Source of the DNA: Burkholderiales bacterium
GTDB lineage: Bacteria; Pseudomonadota; Gammaproteobacteria; Burkholderiales; Ga0077523
Direction: 5' to 3'
Assembly (NCBI GenBank): GCA_022843925.1
Contig: JALHMS010000018.1
Coordinates: 14,404 to 78,403, forward strand
Length of the DNA: 64,000 nucleotides
The notes beneath the pieces were generated by a model. It saw nothing but the letters and a program-made list of their open reading frames with translations, searched no databases and was not told the origin of the DNA. The position numbers and the translations under genes are program-made. Each line of letters opens with the position of its first letter. The stretch's first letter is position 1. Positions 45,957-55,999 of the stretch are shown piece after piece.

Positions 45957-46822
45957 CCGATTCCCTGCAACGATTCCTGTTCGAGAACACGCCGGTACGC
46001 GGCCATCTCGTCCATCTCGACGCCACGTGGCGTGCGGTGTTGGAACGCCACGAGTACCCGGAACCGCTCCGTGCCCTGCTGGGCGAACTCATGGCCGCCG
46101 GCGCCCTGCTCTCGGCGACGCTCAAGTTCGAGGGCGCGCTCATCATGCAGATGCAGGGGGGCGGGCCGGTCACGCTTCTTGTGGTCGAAGTCACGAGCGA
46201 AGGCACGCTCCGCGCGACTGCGTCGTGGGAGGGCGATCTCCCGCAGGGGAGGATGCAGGATCTCGTCGGCGGCGGCCGCTTCGCGATCTCGCTCGTGCCC
46301 GGGGACGGCTCGCAGCCCTACCAGGGCATCGTCGATCTTCGCGGCGATACGGTGGCCGAGGTGCTCGAGCACTACATGGCGGCGTCCGAACAACTCGAGA
46401 CGAAACTCTGGCTCGCGTGCGACGACCGCCAGGCGGCCGGGATGCTCATCCAGAAACTGCCTGCCACCGAGGAGTCCGACCTCGATGCGTGGGCCCGAGT
46501 GAACCACCTCGCCGGCACGCTGAAGAACGACGAGCTGCTGCATCTGCCCGCGCGCGAGGTCATCCGGCGGCTCTTCCACGAGGAGGACGTGCGTCTCTTC
46601 GAGGCCACGCCGCTCGCCTTCCGCTGCTCGTGCTCCCGGGACCGTGTCATCGGAATGCTGCGGATGCTCGGTCGCGACGAGGTCCATTCGATCCTGGAGG
46701 AACGCGGCAAGGTCGAGGTCACCTGCGAGTTCTGCCGCAAGCGCTACACGCTCGATCCGGTGGACGCCGAACAGGTGTTCGCGGCCGAGGTGCAGACCCC
46801 GCCGGGTCGCACGCGCCACTAG
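45953..46822 (+). CDS. hslO: Hsp33 redox-regulated chaperone, 289 aa
   Basis: Holdase chaperone activated by oxidation when its zinc centre is lost. C-terminal zinc ligands: CSC (in FRCSCSRDR) and CEFC (in VTCEFCRKRY). The N-terminal domain starts SLQRFLFENTPVRGHLVHL and includes GALIMQMQGGGPV. ATG 45953 overlaps the acyl-CoA synthetase stop by ATGA. hslR follows after 40 bp; the two genes are a common pair. Confidence 0.97.
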   Translation: MTDSLQRFLFENTPVRGHLVHLDATWRAVLERHEYPEPLRALLGELMAAGALLSATLKFEGALIMQMQGGGPVTLLVVEVTSEGTLRATASWEGDLPQGRMQDLVGGGRFAISLVPGDGSQPYQGIVDLRGDTVAEVLEHYMAASEQLETKLWLACDDRQAAGMLIQKLPATEESDLDAWARVNHLAGTLKNDELLHLPAREVIRRLFHEEDVRLFEATPLAFRCSCSRDRVIGMLRMLGRDEVHSILEERGKVEVTCEFCRKRYTLDPVDAEQVFAAEVQTPPGRTRH

Positions 46823-46862
46823 GCGGACTGCGATTGATCCGCGCGGTCGCGACGGCACCCCC

Positions 46863-47258
46863 ATGAGCGAAGCCCCGGACCGCCTGCGGATCGACAAGTG
46901 GCTGTGGGCCGCGCGCTTCTTCAAGACGCGTTCCCTCGCTTCGGACGCCGTCGACGGCGGCAAGGTGCAGGTGAACGGCGAGCGCGTGAAGCCCGCCAAG
47001 GCCGTGAAGGCGGGCGACCGCCTGTCGATCCGTATCGGGGCGTTCACCTGGCAGGTCGAGGTGATCGCCCTGTCCGATCGCCGGGGCCCGCCGCCCACGG
47101 CACAACTCCTCTATACCGAGAGCGAGGAAAGCCGGGTTGCGCGCATGCGCGTCGCCGACGAACTCCGGGCGAGCCGCCCCACGAACCCGCTGCACAAGGG
47201 CCGTCCCACGAAGAAGGATCGTCGGGAGATGGATCGCTTCCAGGACGACAACGACTGA
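46863..47258 (+). CDS. hslR: Heat-shock protein 15 (Hsp15), S4-domain RNA-binding protein, 131 aa
   Basis: Binds stalled 50S-nascent chain-tRNA complexes and helps recycle them. S4 domain signature RIDKWLWAARFFKTRSLASD plus VNGERVKPAKAVKAGD, then a basic tail (KGRPTKKDRREMDRF). ATG 46863 gives the expected length of about 130 residues. Placed 40 bp after hslO in the same orientation. Confidence 0.96.
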   Translation: MSEAPDRLRIDKWLWAARFFKTRSLASDAVDGGKVQVNGERVKPAKAVKAGDRLSIRIGAFTWQVEVIALSDRRGPPPTAQLLYTESEESRVARMRVADELRASRPTNPLHKGRPTKKDRREMDRFQDDND

Positions 47259-47295
47259 CCCGCCACCGGGCGCGATGCTGTGACGCACCACGCCC

Positions 47296-47325
47296 TCGAC
47301 AGTGCCCGGAAGCCGCGCGTAGACT
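47296..47325 (+). promoter_or_regulatory. Possible sigma-70 promoter for thiolase gene
   Basis: TCGACA (47296-47301), an 18-nt spacer and TAGACT (47320-47325) in the 180-bp hslR-thiolase gap. The -10 is reasonable, the -35 imperfect. Confidence 0.4.
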
Positions 47326-47438
47326 GACGGCCGCTTTTGCGGTGCAGCACCCCCGGGCTCTGCGCCACCCGCCCTCCGGGTGACGACGGCTCCCGCCACG
47401 ACCGTGGCGCCGGGGACACGACAACAGGAGAGACAGTC

Positions 47439-48617
47439 ATGGACGATGTGGTGATCGTGGGTGCGGTCCGCACCGCGGTGGGCAAATTCGGCGGGACGCT
47501 CGCGAAGATTCCCGCGCCGCGTCTCGGTGCGGCGGTGATCCAGGCCCTCCTTGCCCGAACGGGCGTCAAGGCCGAGGCCGTCAGCGAAGTGCTCCTGGGC
47601 CAGGTCCTCACGGCCGGCTCGGGCCAGAATCCTGCCCGCCAGGCGGGCATCTTCGCGGGACTCCCCGACATGGTCCCGGCCATGACCATCAACAAGGTGT
47701 GCGGGTCCGGCCTCAAGGCGACCCATCTCGCCGCCCAGGCCATCAAGGCCGGCGACGCCGAGATCGTGATCGCGGGCGGGCAGGAGAACATGAGCGCCGC
47801 CCCCCACGTCCTCTCGAACTCCCGCGACGGTTTCCGCATGGGCGACGCGAAGCTCGTCGACTCGATGATCGTCGACGGCCTGTGGGACGTCTACAACCAG
47901 TACCACATGGGCACGACCGCCGAGAACATCGCTGCCAAGTGGGGCGTCTCGCGCGAGGAGCAGGATGCCTTCGCCGCCGCCTCGCAGCAGAAGGCCGAGG
48001 CCGCGCAGAAGGCCGGCAAGTTCAAGGACGAGATCGTCGGGATCGAGATCCCGAGCCGCAAGGGCCCCGCCACGATCTTCGATACCGATGAGTACCCCAA
48101 GCACGGCACCACCGCGGAGTCCCTCGCCGCCCTGCGCCCCGCCTTCGACAAGGCCGGCTCGGTGACCGCCGGCAACGCGTCCGGGCTGAACGACGGCGCC
48201 GCGGCAGTGATGATGATGTCGGCGCGCAAGGCTGCAGAACTGGGTCTCACGCCGCTCGCGAAGATCCGCGCGTACTCGTCCGCCGGCGTCGATCCCAAGT
48301 TCATGGGCATGGGCCCGGTGCCGGCGAGCCGGCTGTGCCTGTCGAAGGCCGGCTGGTCGGTGGAAGACCTCGATCTGCTCGAGATCAACGAAGCCTTCGC
48401 GGCGCAGGCGATCGCGGTGAACCGCGACATGGGCTGGGACACCTCCAAGGTGAACGTGAACGGCGGCGCCATCGCGATCGGTCACCCGATCGGTGCCTCG
48501 GGCTGCCGCATCCTCGTCACGCTGATCCACGAGATGATCCGGCGCGACGCGAAGAAGGGCCTCGCCAGCCTCTGCATCGGCGGCGGCATGGGCGTCGCCC
48601 TCGCGATCGAACGCTGA
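47439..48617 (+). CDS. phaA: Acetyl-CoA acetyltransferase (beta-ketothiolase), 392 aa
   Basis: Condenses two acetyl-CoA to acetoacetyl-CoA (first step of PHB synthesis) or cleaves it. Catalytic Cys in [10 protein letters not shown] (residue about 87), the GHPIGASG His motif and the second Cys in LCIGGGMG are all present, along with [11 protein letters not shown] 47439 has AGGAG upstream. It is followed after 68 bp by a second thiolase, and a phasin lies 4 kb away. The gene name is by family fit; atoB would also be acceptable. Confidence 0.9.
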   Translation: MDDVVIVGAVRTAVGKFGGTLAKIPAPRLGAAVIQALLARTGVKAEAVSEVLLGQVLTAGSGQNPARQAGIFAGLPDMVPAMTINKVCGSGLKATHLAAQAIKAGDAEIVIAGGQENMSAAPHVLSNSRDGFRMGDAKLVDSMIVDGLWDVYNQYHMGTTAENIAAKWGVSREEQDAFAAASQQKAEAAQKAGKFKDEIVGIEIPSRKGPATIFDTDEYPKHGTTAESLAALRPAFDKAGSVTAGNASGLNDGAAAVMMMSARKAAELGLTPLAKIRAYSSAGVDPKFMGMGPVPASRLCLSKAGWSVEDLDLLEINEAFAAQAIAVNRDMGWDTSKVNVNGGAIAIGHPIGASGCRILVTLIHEMIRRDAKKGLASLCIGGGMGVALAIER

Positions 48618-48685
48618 GTCGATCCCCATTCCAGGACAGCAGGCAGCACGACCGGCAACCCGGCGGCCACGGAGAACGAGAAATC

Positions 48686-49873
48686 ATGAACGGACGTGAA
48701 GTGGTGGTGGTGAGCGGTGCACGCACCGCAGTGGGTGACTTCGGCGGCAGCCTCAAGGACTTCGCCCCGACGGACCTCGGCGCGCGCGTCGTGAAGGAGG
48801 TGATCTCGCGGGCCGGCATCACGGGGGCCGACGTGGGTCACGTGGTCTTCGGCAACGTCCTCCAGACCGAGCCCAGGGACATGTACCTGTCGCGCGTCTG
48901 CGCCATGCTGGGCGGCATTCCGCAGGAGACGCCCGCGATGACGCTGAACCGGCTGTGCGGCAGCGGCCTGCAGGCGATCGTGAGCGCGGCGCAGATCATC
49001 GCGCTGGGTGACGCCGATATCGCCGTGGCTGGTGGCGCGGAGAGCATGAGCCGCTCGGGTTACATGATGCCCGCCGCGCGCTGGGGCCAGCGCATGGGCG
49101 ACGCTGCGCTGGTGGACTGGATGAGCGGCGCGCTCGCGGATCCGTTCGACGGCCAGCACATGGGGGTGACGGCGGAGCGCATCGCGGAACGCTGGAGCCT
49201 GTCCCGCGAACTGCAGGACGCCTACGCGCTGGAGAGCCATCATCGCGCCGCTGCGGCGATCGCCGCGGGCCGGTTCCGCGACCAGATCCTGCCGATCGAG
49301 ATCAAGTCGAAGAAGGGCACGGTGGTGTTCGACACCGACGAGCATGTGCGCACGGATGCGAAGCCCGACGACATGTCGAAGCTGCGCGCGGTGTTCCAGA
49401 AGGACGGCACCGTGACGGCAGGCAACGCCTCCGGTCTCAACGACGCCGCCGCAGCGGTGGTGCTGATGGAACGTAGCGTGGCCGAGCAGCGTGGCTTGAA
49501 GCCGTTGGCGAAGCTGGTGGGCTACGGCCACGCCGGCGTGGACCCGAAGATCATGGGCATCGGTCCGGTCCCCGCGGTGACGAACGCCATGAAGCAGGCG
49601 GGTCTCACCGTCGCGCAGATGGACGTGATCGAGTCCAACGAGGCCTTCGCGGCACAGTCGTGCGCCGTGGCGAAGGACCTCGGGTTCGACCCGGCGAAGG
49701 TGAATCCGAACGGCGGTGCGATCGCGCTCGGTCACCCGATCGGGGCCACGGGTTGCATCATCACCATCAAGGCGCTGTACGAGCTGCAGCGCATCGGCGG
49801 CCGATACGCGCTCGTCACGATGTGCATCGGTGGCGGTCAGGGCATCGCGGGCATCTTCGAACGCATCGGCTGA
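48686..49873 (+). CDS. Second thiolase family protein, 395 aa
   Basis: Paralogue of the preceding thiolase with all catalytic motifs: [26 protein letters not shown] and MCIGGGQG. The substrate-binding loops differ (for example [13 protein letters not shown]), so it may use longer or different acyl-CoAs, as BktB does in Ralstonia. ATG 48686 with a GGAG-type site. No reductase (phaB) or synthase (phaC) is next to it. It converges on the PAS/GGDEF/EAL gene, with a hairpin between them. Confidence 0.9.
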   Translation: MNGREVVVVSGARTAVGDFGGSLKDFAPTDLGARVVKEVISRAGITGADVGHVVFGNVLQTEPRDMYLSRVCAMLGGIPQETPAMTLNRLCGSGLQAIVSAAQIIALGDADIAVAGGAESMSRSGYMMPAARWGQRMGDAALVDWMSGALADPFDGQHMGVTAERIAERWSLSRELQDAYALESHHRAAAAIAAGRFRDQILPIEIKSKKGTVVFDTDEHVRTDAKPDDMSKLRAVFQKDGTVTAGNASGLNDAAAAVVLMERSVAEQRGLKPLAKLVGYGHAGVDPKIMGIGPVPAVTNAMKQAGLTVAQMDVIESNEAFAAQSCAVAKDLGFDPAKVNPNGGAIALGHPIGATGCIITIKALYELQRIGGRYALVTMCIGGGQGIAGIFERIG

Positions 49874-49883
49874 GGTCGATGCC

Positions 49884-49913
49884 CCGGGAACGGATGCCTG
49901 CAACCGTTCCCGG
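49884..49913. terminator. Hairpin between convergent thiolase and PAS/GGDEF/EAL genes
   Basis: CCGGGAACGG (49884-49893) and CCGTTCCCGG (49904-49913) form a perfect 10-bp stem around a 10-nt loop, 11 bases after the thiolase stop. There is no T-run, so it may be a weak or Rho-assisted bidirectional terminator. Confidence 0.6.
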
Positions 49914-49918
49914 TCGCG

Positions 49919-52411
49919 TCACGGCGTCTCGCGCGCCGCCCACCAGGTCAGCAATTCATCCGAAGGCATCGGTTTCGCGAGCAGGAATCCCTGGGCCTCG
50001 TCGCATCCGCGCTCGCGGAAGAAAGCGAGTTGCGCCGGGGTTTCGATCCCCTCCGCCAGCGTCTTCAGGCCCAGTGTCTTCGCCATCCCGATGATGGCCG
50101 TGGTGATCACGGCGTCCTCGGGGTCGTCCGTCACGTCGTTCACGAAGGACCGGTCGATCTTCAGTCGGTCGAGCGGCAGCCGGCGCAGGTACGCGAGCGA
50201 CGAGTACCCCGTGCCGAAATCATCGACCGAGATCTGGATGCCGCGGGCTTTCAACCGGTCGAGCACGCCGCGCGCCTCCTCGACGTCCTCCATGATGGCG
50301 CTCTCCGTCAGTTCCAGCTCCAGCCGCGAGGCGTCCAGGCCGTGCATCTCGAGGGCGCCGCGGACCATCTCCTCCAGTCCGCGCTGGCGGAACTGCACTG
50401 CCGAGACGTTGATCGACACCGGGACATCCAGGGCGGATTCGCGGCGCCAGGCCGCACACTGGCGACAGACCTCTCGGATGACCCATTCGCCGACGGCCAG
50501 GATCATGCCGGACTCCTCGGCGACGGGGATGAAACGCTCCGACGGGACGAGACCGAGATCGGGATCGGTCCAGCGCAGCAGCGCCTCCAGCCCTGCCACC
50601 CGGTCCGTCGCGAGGTCGATGCGCGGCTGGTAGTGCACGCTGAATTCGCCACCGCGCAGCGCGCGTCGCAGGCGGGCCTCGATGTCGACGCGCTCGAGCA
50701 CGCGCGAATTCATCGCCTGCGTGAAGAACTGGAAGTTGTTCCGCCCCACGGCCTTCGCGTGATACATCGCCGCATCCGCGTTCCGCAGCAGCACGGGAAA
50801 CTCGGTGCCGTCCTCGGGGTACATCGCGACGCCGATGGACGGCGTCACCGAGAGGTTCATGCCGTCGATGGAGAAGGGTTCCGAGATCACCTCGAGCACC
50901 TTCATAGCGACCGCAGCGGCGTGATCCGGCTCGTCGAGATCCTGCAGCAGCAGGACGAATTCGTCCCCGCCCTGCCGGCTCACGGTGTCCGCCGCCCGCA
51001 CGCAGCCGGCGAGCCGCCGCGCCACCTGCCGCAGGAGCTGGTCACCGACCTGGTGACCGAGCGAATCGTTGATGATCTTGAAGCGGTCGAGATCCATGAA
51101 CAGCACCGCGAGCCGGGAACCGGTGCGCTGCGCCAGCGGCAGCGCCTTGCGCATGCGGTCCTCCAGCAACGCGCGGTTGGGCAGCCCGGTGAGGAAGTCG
51201 TGCTGCGCGAGATGGTGGATGCGCGCCTCCTGCGCCTTCCGCTCGGAGATGTCCTCGAAGACGCCGATGTACTGCGTGATGGTGCCGGCGTCGTCGCGCA
51301 CGGCGGTGAGGCGGGTCCAGGCGGGAAACACCAGCTGGTCGCGGCGGCGCAGCCACAGCTCGCCCTCCCAGCCGGTCTCGGCGCTCGCCGCGGCCCACAG
51401 ACTCGCGAGGAAACTCGCATCGTGCCGTCCCGACTCCAGCACCAGCGGCAGCTCGCCGAGCACCTCCTCGCGACGGAAACCGGTGATCGCCGTGAAGGCG
51501 CGATTGACCGACACGACGCGACGGCTCTCGTCCATGATCATCACGCCCTCGTGGCTGCTCTCGAACACCTTTGCCGCAAGCCGGACCTCATGCTCCGCGA
51601 GCTTGCGGTCGGTGATGTCGAGCATCACGCCGTTGTAGATGATCTCGTCGTCAGCCACGTGGGTGGGCCGCGAAATGCCCTGCCACCACTTGATGCGGCC
51701 ATCGGGATACAGCAGCCGCCCTTCGTAGTTCCAGACACCGCCCGAGCGGTTCGACTCCTCGATGGACTCCACCCAGCGCGCGCGATCATCGGGGTGGATG
51801 ACCGAACCTACGTCCTCGAGCTGTGCCTCGCTGAGCCCGAAGATCTCCGCGAGGCGCGGGCTGATCCACCGGAAGCCCCGCGTGCCGTCCTTGCGTTCGA
51901 CCCACTGGTACACCGCGCCGGGAAGATTGGCGGCCAGATCGCGGAAACGCTGCTCGCTCTGTCGGACGCGCGTCTCGGCCCGCGTCCGCTCCGTGATGTC
52001 GGTGGAGGCGAACGCCACCGCCGTGATCACGCCATCGGCGTCGGGGATCGGGGCGAGCAGGATGTGGTACAGCTTGCGCGCGAACCGGGGGTCCCCCATC
52101 TCCGCTGTGGCGGAGAACGACTCCCCGGCGAGCGCACGCCCGATCAGGCCTTGCAGCCGCTCGGCTTCGTTGGCCAGGTGGAGGCTGTTCGCAAAGATGT
52201 CGTCCCCGATCGCGATCGGCACGCCGTAGAGGCGCTCGAACTCCCGGCGGTAGGCGACGTTGCCCGCCAGGAGCCGTCCATCGGACCCGATGGCCGCCAG
52301 GGGCTGCTCGATGGCCTCGATGAGCGCGGCCTGCACAGCCGCATTGCTTTCCACTTCTCTCGACAGATCCGGAGAGACGCGCGACGTATCGATCGGTGAC
52401 TCCTCGCTCAT
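49919..52411 (-). CDS. PAS-PAS-PAS-GGDEF-EAL c-di-GMP signalling protein, 830 aa
   Basis: Cytosolic sensor with no membrane helix. Three PAS-type domains (residues about 25-140, 150-280, 290-405) precede a GGDEF domain (SRQGGDEFVLLL, intact) and an EAL domain. The EAL part keeps the catalytic residues: EALLRW, ELTESAIMED, DDFGTGYSS, LKIDRSFV and EGIET. Thus both synthesis and hydrolysis of c-di-GMP look possible; which dominates cannot be read from sequence, although a GTP-stimulated phosphodiesterase is a frequent outcome. ATG 52411 has a GGAAG-type site. The longer frame from 52465 adds 18 residues without support. Confidence 0.94.
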   Translation of the reverse strand: MSEESPIDTSRVSPDLSREVESNAAVQAALIEAIEQPLAAIGSDGRLLAGNVAYRREFERLYGVPIAIGDDIFANSLHLANEAERLQGLIGRALAGESFSATAEMGDPRFARKLYHILLAPIPDADGVITAVAFASTDITERTRAETRVRQSEQRFRDLAANLPGAVYQWVERKDGTRGFRWISPRLAEIFGLSEAQLEDVGSVIHPDDRARWVESIEESNRSGGVWNYEGRLLYPDGRIKWWQGISRPTHVADDEIIYNGVMLDITDRKLAEHEVRLAAKVFESSHEGVMIMDESRRVVSVNRAFTAITGFRREEVLGELPLVLESGRHDASFLASLWAAASAETGWEGELWLRRRDQLVFPAWTRLTAVRDDAGTITQYIGVFEDISERKAQEARIHHLAQHDFLTGLPNRALLEDRMRKALPLAQRTGSRLAVLFMDLDRFKIINDSLGHQVGDQLLRQVARRLAGCVRAADTVSRQGGDEFVLLLQDLDEPDHAAAVAMKVLEVISEPFSIDGMNLSVTPSIGVAMYPEDGTEFPVLLRNADAAMYHAKAVGRNNFQFFTQAMNSRVLERVDIEARLRRALRGGEFSVHYQPRIDLATDRVAGLEALLRWTDPDLGLVPSERFIPVAEESGMILAVGEWVIREVCRQCAAWRRESALDVPVSINVSAVQFRQRGLEEMVRGALEMHGLDASRLELELTESAIMEDVEEARGVLDRLKARGIQISVDDFGTGYSSLAYLRRLPLDRLKIDRSFVNDVTDDPEDAVITTAIIGMAKTLGLKTLAEGIETPAQLAFFRERGCDEAQGFLLAKPMPSDELLTWWAARETP

Positions 52412-52489
52412 GACTTCCAGGGGTGGCCACCCGCGGCCGGAGCGCGGATTGTCGCAGCACACCATGCGCCCGCAGTAACGATTTCGGCC

Positions 52490-52517
52490 TTGACATACCA
52501 GGTTGCGGGGCTAGAAT
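52490..52517 (+). promoter_or_regulatory. Sigma-70 promoter of the phasin gene
   Basis: Perfect -35 TTGACA (52490-52495), 16-nt spacer, TAGAAT (52512-52517). The leader of about 60 nt includes TTGCGCTGCACC (52529-52545 region), TGC-rich like reported PhaR-binding sites upstream of phasins; that link is inference. A TGGAGGA ribosome site precedes ATG 52586. Confidence 0.8.
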
Positions 52518-52585
52518 CCGGCCTGCTTATTGCGCTGCACCATGGCGGCGTGCAATTCCGTCGGTTCTTTTCTGGAGGACGCATC

Positions 52586-53122
52586 ATGTACGGTATCCCT
52601 GAGCAACTCGTCGCGTTCAATAAAAGCAACATTCACGCTTTCCTCGACTACGCCCATCTGGCCGCCGAGAGCGCCGAGAAACTGATCCAGTTCCAGTACA
52701 AGACTTCCCAGGCCGCCTTCACCGAGACGGTGAACAACGTGCGCGCGCTGGCCGCAGCAAAGGATCCCCAGGAGTTCAGCAGCCTTGCGACCGCCATTGC
52801 GCAGCCCGCAGGCGAGAACACGATGGCCTACGCGAAGCACGTGCAGACCCTGATGAGCGAAGTGCAGGGTGAGTTTGCCAAGTTCTTCGACACCCACGTG
52901 AACGAACTCAACAAGCGGGTGACCACCCTGGTGGAACAGGCGTCGAAGTCGGCCCCCGGTGGTTCCGAAGTCGCCGTGAATGCGGTGAAATCGGCCCTGT
53001 CTGCCGCCAACCAGGCCTACGACGCCGCCACGAAGGCCGGGAAGCAGTTCGCCGAAATGACGGAAGCGTCCCTGCAGGCCGTCGGCAGCACCGCCACCTC
53101 AGGTCGCAAGAAGGCCGCCTGA
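52586..53122 (+). CDS. phaP: Phasin family protein (PHB granule-associated), 178 aa
   Basis: Coats polyhydroxybutyrate granules. Helical, amphipathic, Ala-rich protein with the phasin pattern VAFNKSNIHAFLDYAHLAAE, QTLMSEVQGEFAKFFDTHV, and a C-terminal coiled helix (VNAVKSALSAANQAYDAATK) followed by a basic KKAA tail. No signal peptide or membrane segment. Strong promoter and terminator of its own, as expected for an abundant protein. The two thiolases upstream support a storage-polymer context. Confidence 0.94.
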   Translation: MYGIPEQLVAFNKSNIHAFLDYAHLAAESAEKLIQFQYKTSQAAFTETVNNVRALAAAKDPQEFSSLATAIAQPAGENTMAYAKHVQTLMSEVQGEFAKFFDTHVNELNKRVTTLVEQASKSAPGGSEVAVNAVKSALSAANQAYDAATKAGKQFAEMTEASLQAVGSTATSGRKKAA

Positions 53123-53145
53123 CCGACCCCGGTTGTGCGGTGACG

Positions 53146-53170
53146 AAAAGCCCCCGATCGGGGGCTTTTT
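53146..53170 (+). terminator. Intrinsic terminator of phasin gene
   Basis: AAAAGCCCCC (53146-53155), loop GATC, GGGGGCTTTTT. It starts 23 bases after the phasin stop codon. Confidence 0.95.
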
Positions 53171-53218
53171 GCATTTTCAGACCCGTAGAATTCCGCGACA
53201 CCCTCTCTGGAGCCGCCG

Positions 53219-54886
53219 ATGTCCGCACTCACCCGGAGCCCTGCGTGGCAGGCGCTCGAGGCCCACGCAGCAACCGCGCGCCGATTGTGTCTGCGGACAT
53301 TGTTCCGCGAGGACCCGTCCCGATTCGAGACGCACTCGCTGACCGCCGGGCCGATCTTCATCGACTGGTCCAAGCACCTCGTGACCGGCGAGACACGGCA
53401 ACTGTTGCTGTCCCTCGCGCGACAGCAAGGCCTGGAGGCCGCCATCGGCGATCTTTTCGGGGGTGCTCTCGTCAATCACACCGAACGGCGTGCGGCGCTG
53501 CACACCGCGTTGCGCGATCGCTCCGGACAGCCCGTGCTGTTCGGCGGCCGGGATGTGATGCCCGGCGTCCGGGACGTTCTCGCCCGCATGCGGCGTTTTT
53601 CGGATGCGATCCGTGACGGATCGCTGCGCGGACACACGGGGCTTCCCTTCGATGCGGTGGTGAACATCGGCATCGGTGGCTCCGACCTCGGACCATCGAT
53701 GGTCGTGGAAGCGCTGCGCGCCCACGGGCGCGACGATCTGCGCGTGCGGTTCGTGTCGAACGTGGATGACACCCATCTCGTGGAAACCCTGCGGGACCTC
53801 GATCCGGCCCGGACGCTTTTCATCGTGTCGTCGAAGACATTCACCACCCAGGAGACGATGACGAATGCCGCGTCGGCCCGTCAGTGGCTCGTGGCATCGC
53901 TCGGTGATGCAGCGGCGGTCGGTGCCCATTTCGCCGCCGTCAGCACCAACGTCGGCGCAACGGCCATGTTCGGCATCCCATCCGACCGCGTCTTCGAGTT
54001 CTGGGACTGGGTGGGAGGGCGCTACTCGCTCTGGTCGGCCATCGGACTGCCCATCGCGATTGCCGTGGGCATGGATCGCTTCGAGGCCTTGCTGGAAGGC
54101 GCCCATGCGATGGACCGGCACTTCCGGTCGGCACCGCTCGACATCAACGGCCCTGCGGTGCTGGGTCTGCTCGGGGTCTGGTACGCGAACTTCCTGGGCT
54201 GTGCGACCCATGCCGTCCTGCCTTACGACCAGTACCTCCATAGACTGCCCGCGTACCTTCAGCAACTCGACATGGAAAGCAGCGGCAAGCGCATCGATCG
54301 CTCAGGCGATCCGGTGGAACACGCAACAGGGCCCGTGCTTTGGGGCGAACCCGGGACGAACGGTCAGCATGCCTTCTTCCAACTGCTCCACCAGGGAACC
54401 CAGATGGTGCCAGCGGACTTCATCGTCGCTGCCCGCGGCGTGCGACAACTCGGAAGGCATCACGATATCCTGCTCGCCAACTGCCTTGCCCAGACCCAGG
54501 CACTTGCGTTCGGCAAGACGGAGGCCGAAGCCTATGCAGAGATGGAGCGTGCCGGCATGTCCGCCGGCGAGGCACGAAGATTGGCTCCCTACCGCACGTT
54601 CCCCGGCAACCGCCCGAGCACGACGATCCTCCTCGAGGCCCTGACGCCGTCATCCCTCGGTGCCCTGATTGCGCTGTACGAGCATCGCGTCTACGTACAG
54701 TCGGTGATCTGGGAGATCAACCCGTTCGATCAGTGGGGTGTCGAACTCGGAAAGCAGTTGGCGGGCGGCGTGCTGTCGACCCTGGAATCGAGGCAGGGCG
54801 GAGTGGACCTGGATGCGTCGACGCGCGGACTGCTCACCCGCATCGCCCTGGCCGGCGACGCTCCACCCGCTCAAGGGAGCCGGTGA
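53219..54886 (+). CDS. pgi: Glucose-6-phosphate isomerase, 555 aa
   Basis: Interconverts glucose-6-phosphate and fructose-6-phosphate. Motifs: NIGIGGSDLGP, VSNVDDTHLVETL, SSKTFTTQET, DWVGGRYSLWSAIGLP, WGEPGTNGQHAFFQLLHQG and INPFDQWGVELGK, the two PGI signatures with catalytic Glu and His. The length is standard for the class (about 550 residues). ATG 53219 is placed at the usual N-terminus. The HPt gene follows 79 bp downstream. Confidence 0.98.
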   Translation: MSALTRSPAWQALEAHAATARRLCLRTLFREDPSRFETHSLTAGPIFIDWSKHLVTGETRQLLLSLARQQGLEAAIGDLFGGALVNHTERRAALHTALRDRSGQPVLFGGRDVMPGVRDVLARMRRFSDAIRDGSLRGHTGLPFDAVVNIGIGGSDLGPSMVVEALRAHGRDDLRVRFVSNVDDTHLVETLRDLDPARTLFIVSSKTFTTQETMTNAASARQWLVASLGDAAAVGAHFAAVSTNVGATAMFGIPSDRVFEFWDWVGGRYSLWSAIGLPIAIAVGMDRFEALLEGAHAMDRHFRSAPLDINGPAVLGLLGVWYANFLGCATHAVLPYDQYLHRLPAYLQQLDMESSGKRIDRSGDPVEHATGPVLWGEPGTNGQHAFFQLLHQGTQMVPADFIVAARGVRQLGRHHDILLANCLAQTQALAFGKTEAEAYAEMERAGMSAGEARRLAPYRTFPGNRPSTTILLEALTPSSLGALIALYEHRVYVQSVIWEINPFDQWGVELGKQLAGGVLSTLESRQGGVDLDASTRGLLTRIALAGDAPPAQGSR

Positions 54887-54965
54887 GCGGCCGATATGCC
54901 CGTCCGACAAGGTTGCCCGGAGAGGCAGCCCTCGTCTTCACCATCTGCAGAGGCCAAACCCAGCC

Positions 54966-55358
54966 ATGATCGATTCGCCGCCACTCCCTCCCGAGATACC
55001 GCCGGAATCACCACTGTTCGGCCGCACCGAGGCATTGCGGATGATCGGCGACGACGAGGATCTCCTCGCCGAGGTGGCGGCGCTTGCGCGGACGGAGATC
55101 CTGCGGCAGGTGATCGCACTGAAATCAGCGCTCGCCGCGGGCGACGCTCCGGCTGCCCGCCGCGAGGCCCATACCATCAAGGGTACGGTGGCGACGCTCG
55201 GTGCCCAGGCGGTCCGGGACGTGGCCATGGCCGCCGAGCACGCCGCCCGGGACAACGACCTTGCCGGCGCGAAGGCGCACGCCACCGAACTCGAGTCCCT
55301 CGCGACCCGCCTGGTTTCGGAACTCACCGACTATCTGGAGTCGCCGAGGACCGCATGA
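54966..55358 (+). CDS. HPt domain protein, 130 aa
   Basis: Histidine-containing phosphotransfer protein. The phosphorylatable His is in AHTIKGTVATLGA (residue about 70), in the expected HPt helix context, with EHAARDNDLAGAKAHATELE as the second helical hairpin. The N-terminal 20 residues are Pro-rich. No receiver or histidine kinase gene is adjacent, so its phosphorelay partners are elsewhere. Plus strand, after pgi; it converges on orn with a 33-bp gap. Confidence 0.9.
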   Translation: MIDSPPLPPEIPPESPLFGRTEALRMIGDDEDLLAEVAALARTEILRQVIALKSALAAGDAPAARREAHTIKGTVATLGAQAVRDVAMAAEHAARDNDLAGAKAHATELESLATRLVSELTDYLESPRTA

Positions 55359-55391
55359 CCGCGCCGAGGGCAACCGCCAGGTCGCCTGCGC

Positions 55392-55937
55392 CTACAGACG
55401 GATGAACGTCTCGCGGTAGTACTTCAGCTCTTCGATGGATTCGTAGATGTCCGCAAGCGCCTCGTGCTTCCCGTGCTTCACGAAGCCACCGGCGATGGCG
55501 GGCTTCCAGCGCTTGACCAGTTCCTTCAGCGTGCTGACGTCCAGATTCCGGTAGTGGAAGTAGCCTTCGAGCGCCGGCATGTACCGGGCGAGAAACCGTC
55601 GATCCTGACAGATGGAGTTGCCGCACATCGGGGAGGCGCCCGCCCCGATGAACGGTTTCAGGAACGCGATGGTCTGTGCTTCTGCGTCGGCCTCGGACCA
55701 CGCGGAGGCCTTGACCCGGTCGATGAGCCCCGACTTCCCGTGGGTGCCTTTGTTCCAGGCGTCCATGCCATCCAGCACCGCATCGGACTGATGAACCGCC
55801 AGCACGGGCCCTTCGGCGACGACTTCCAGATTCTGGTCCGTCACGACGACCGCCACTTCGAGGATGCGATCCGAATCGGGAGAAAGACCGCTCATCTCCA
55901 TGTCGATCCAGATGAGGCGGGAATTGTCCTGTGCCAT
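55392..55937 (-). CDS. orn: Oligoribonuclease, 181 aa
   Basis: DEDDh 3'-5' exonuclease that degrades 2-5-mer RNAs and pGpG, the product of EAL phosphodiesterases. Seen: WIDMEMSGL (DxE), VMFxx-type middle replaced here by [17 protein letters not shown], and [10 protein letters not shown] (His and Asp). The length of 181 matches E. coli Orn. ATG 55937 is the only start. It is divergent from the M48 protease gene with a 62-bp gap. Confidence 0.97.
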   Translation of the reverse strand: MAQDNSRLIWIDMEMSGLSPDSDRILEVAVVVTDQNLEVVAEGPVLAVHQSDAVLDGMDAWNKGTHGKSGLIDRVKASAWSEADAEAQTIAFLKPFIGAGASPMCGNSICQDRRFLARYMPALEGYFHYRNLDVSTLKELVKRWKPAIAGGFVKHGKHEALADIYESIEELKYYRETFIRL

Positions 55938-55999
55938 AATTATTTCCAGAATTTCAATCGGTTAATTTTCGCACACCACCCCTGGAACCACCACCCGCA

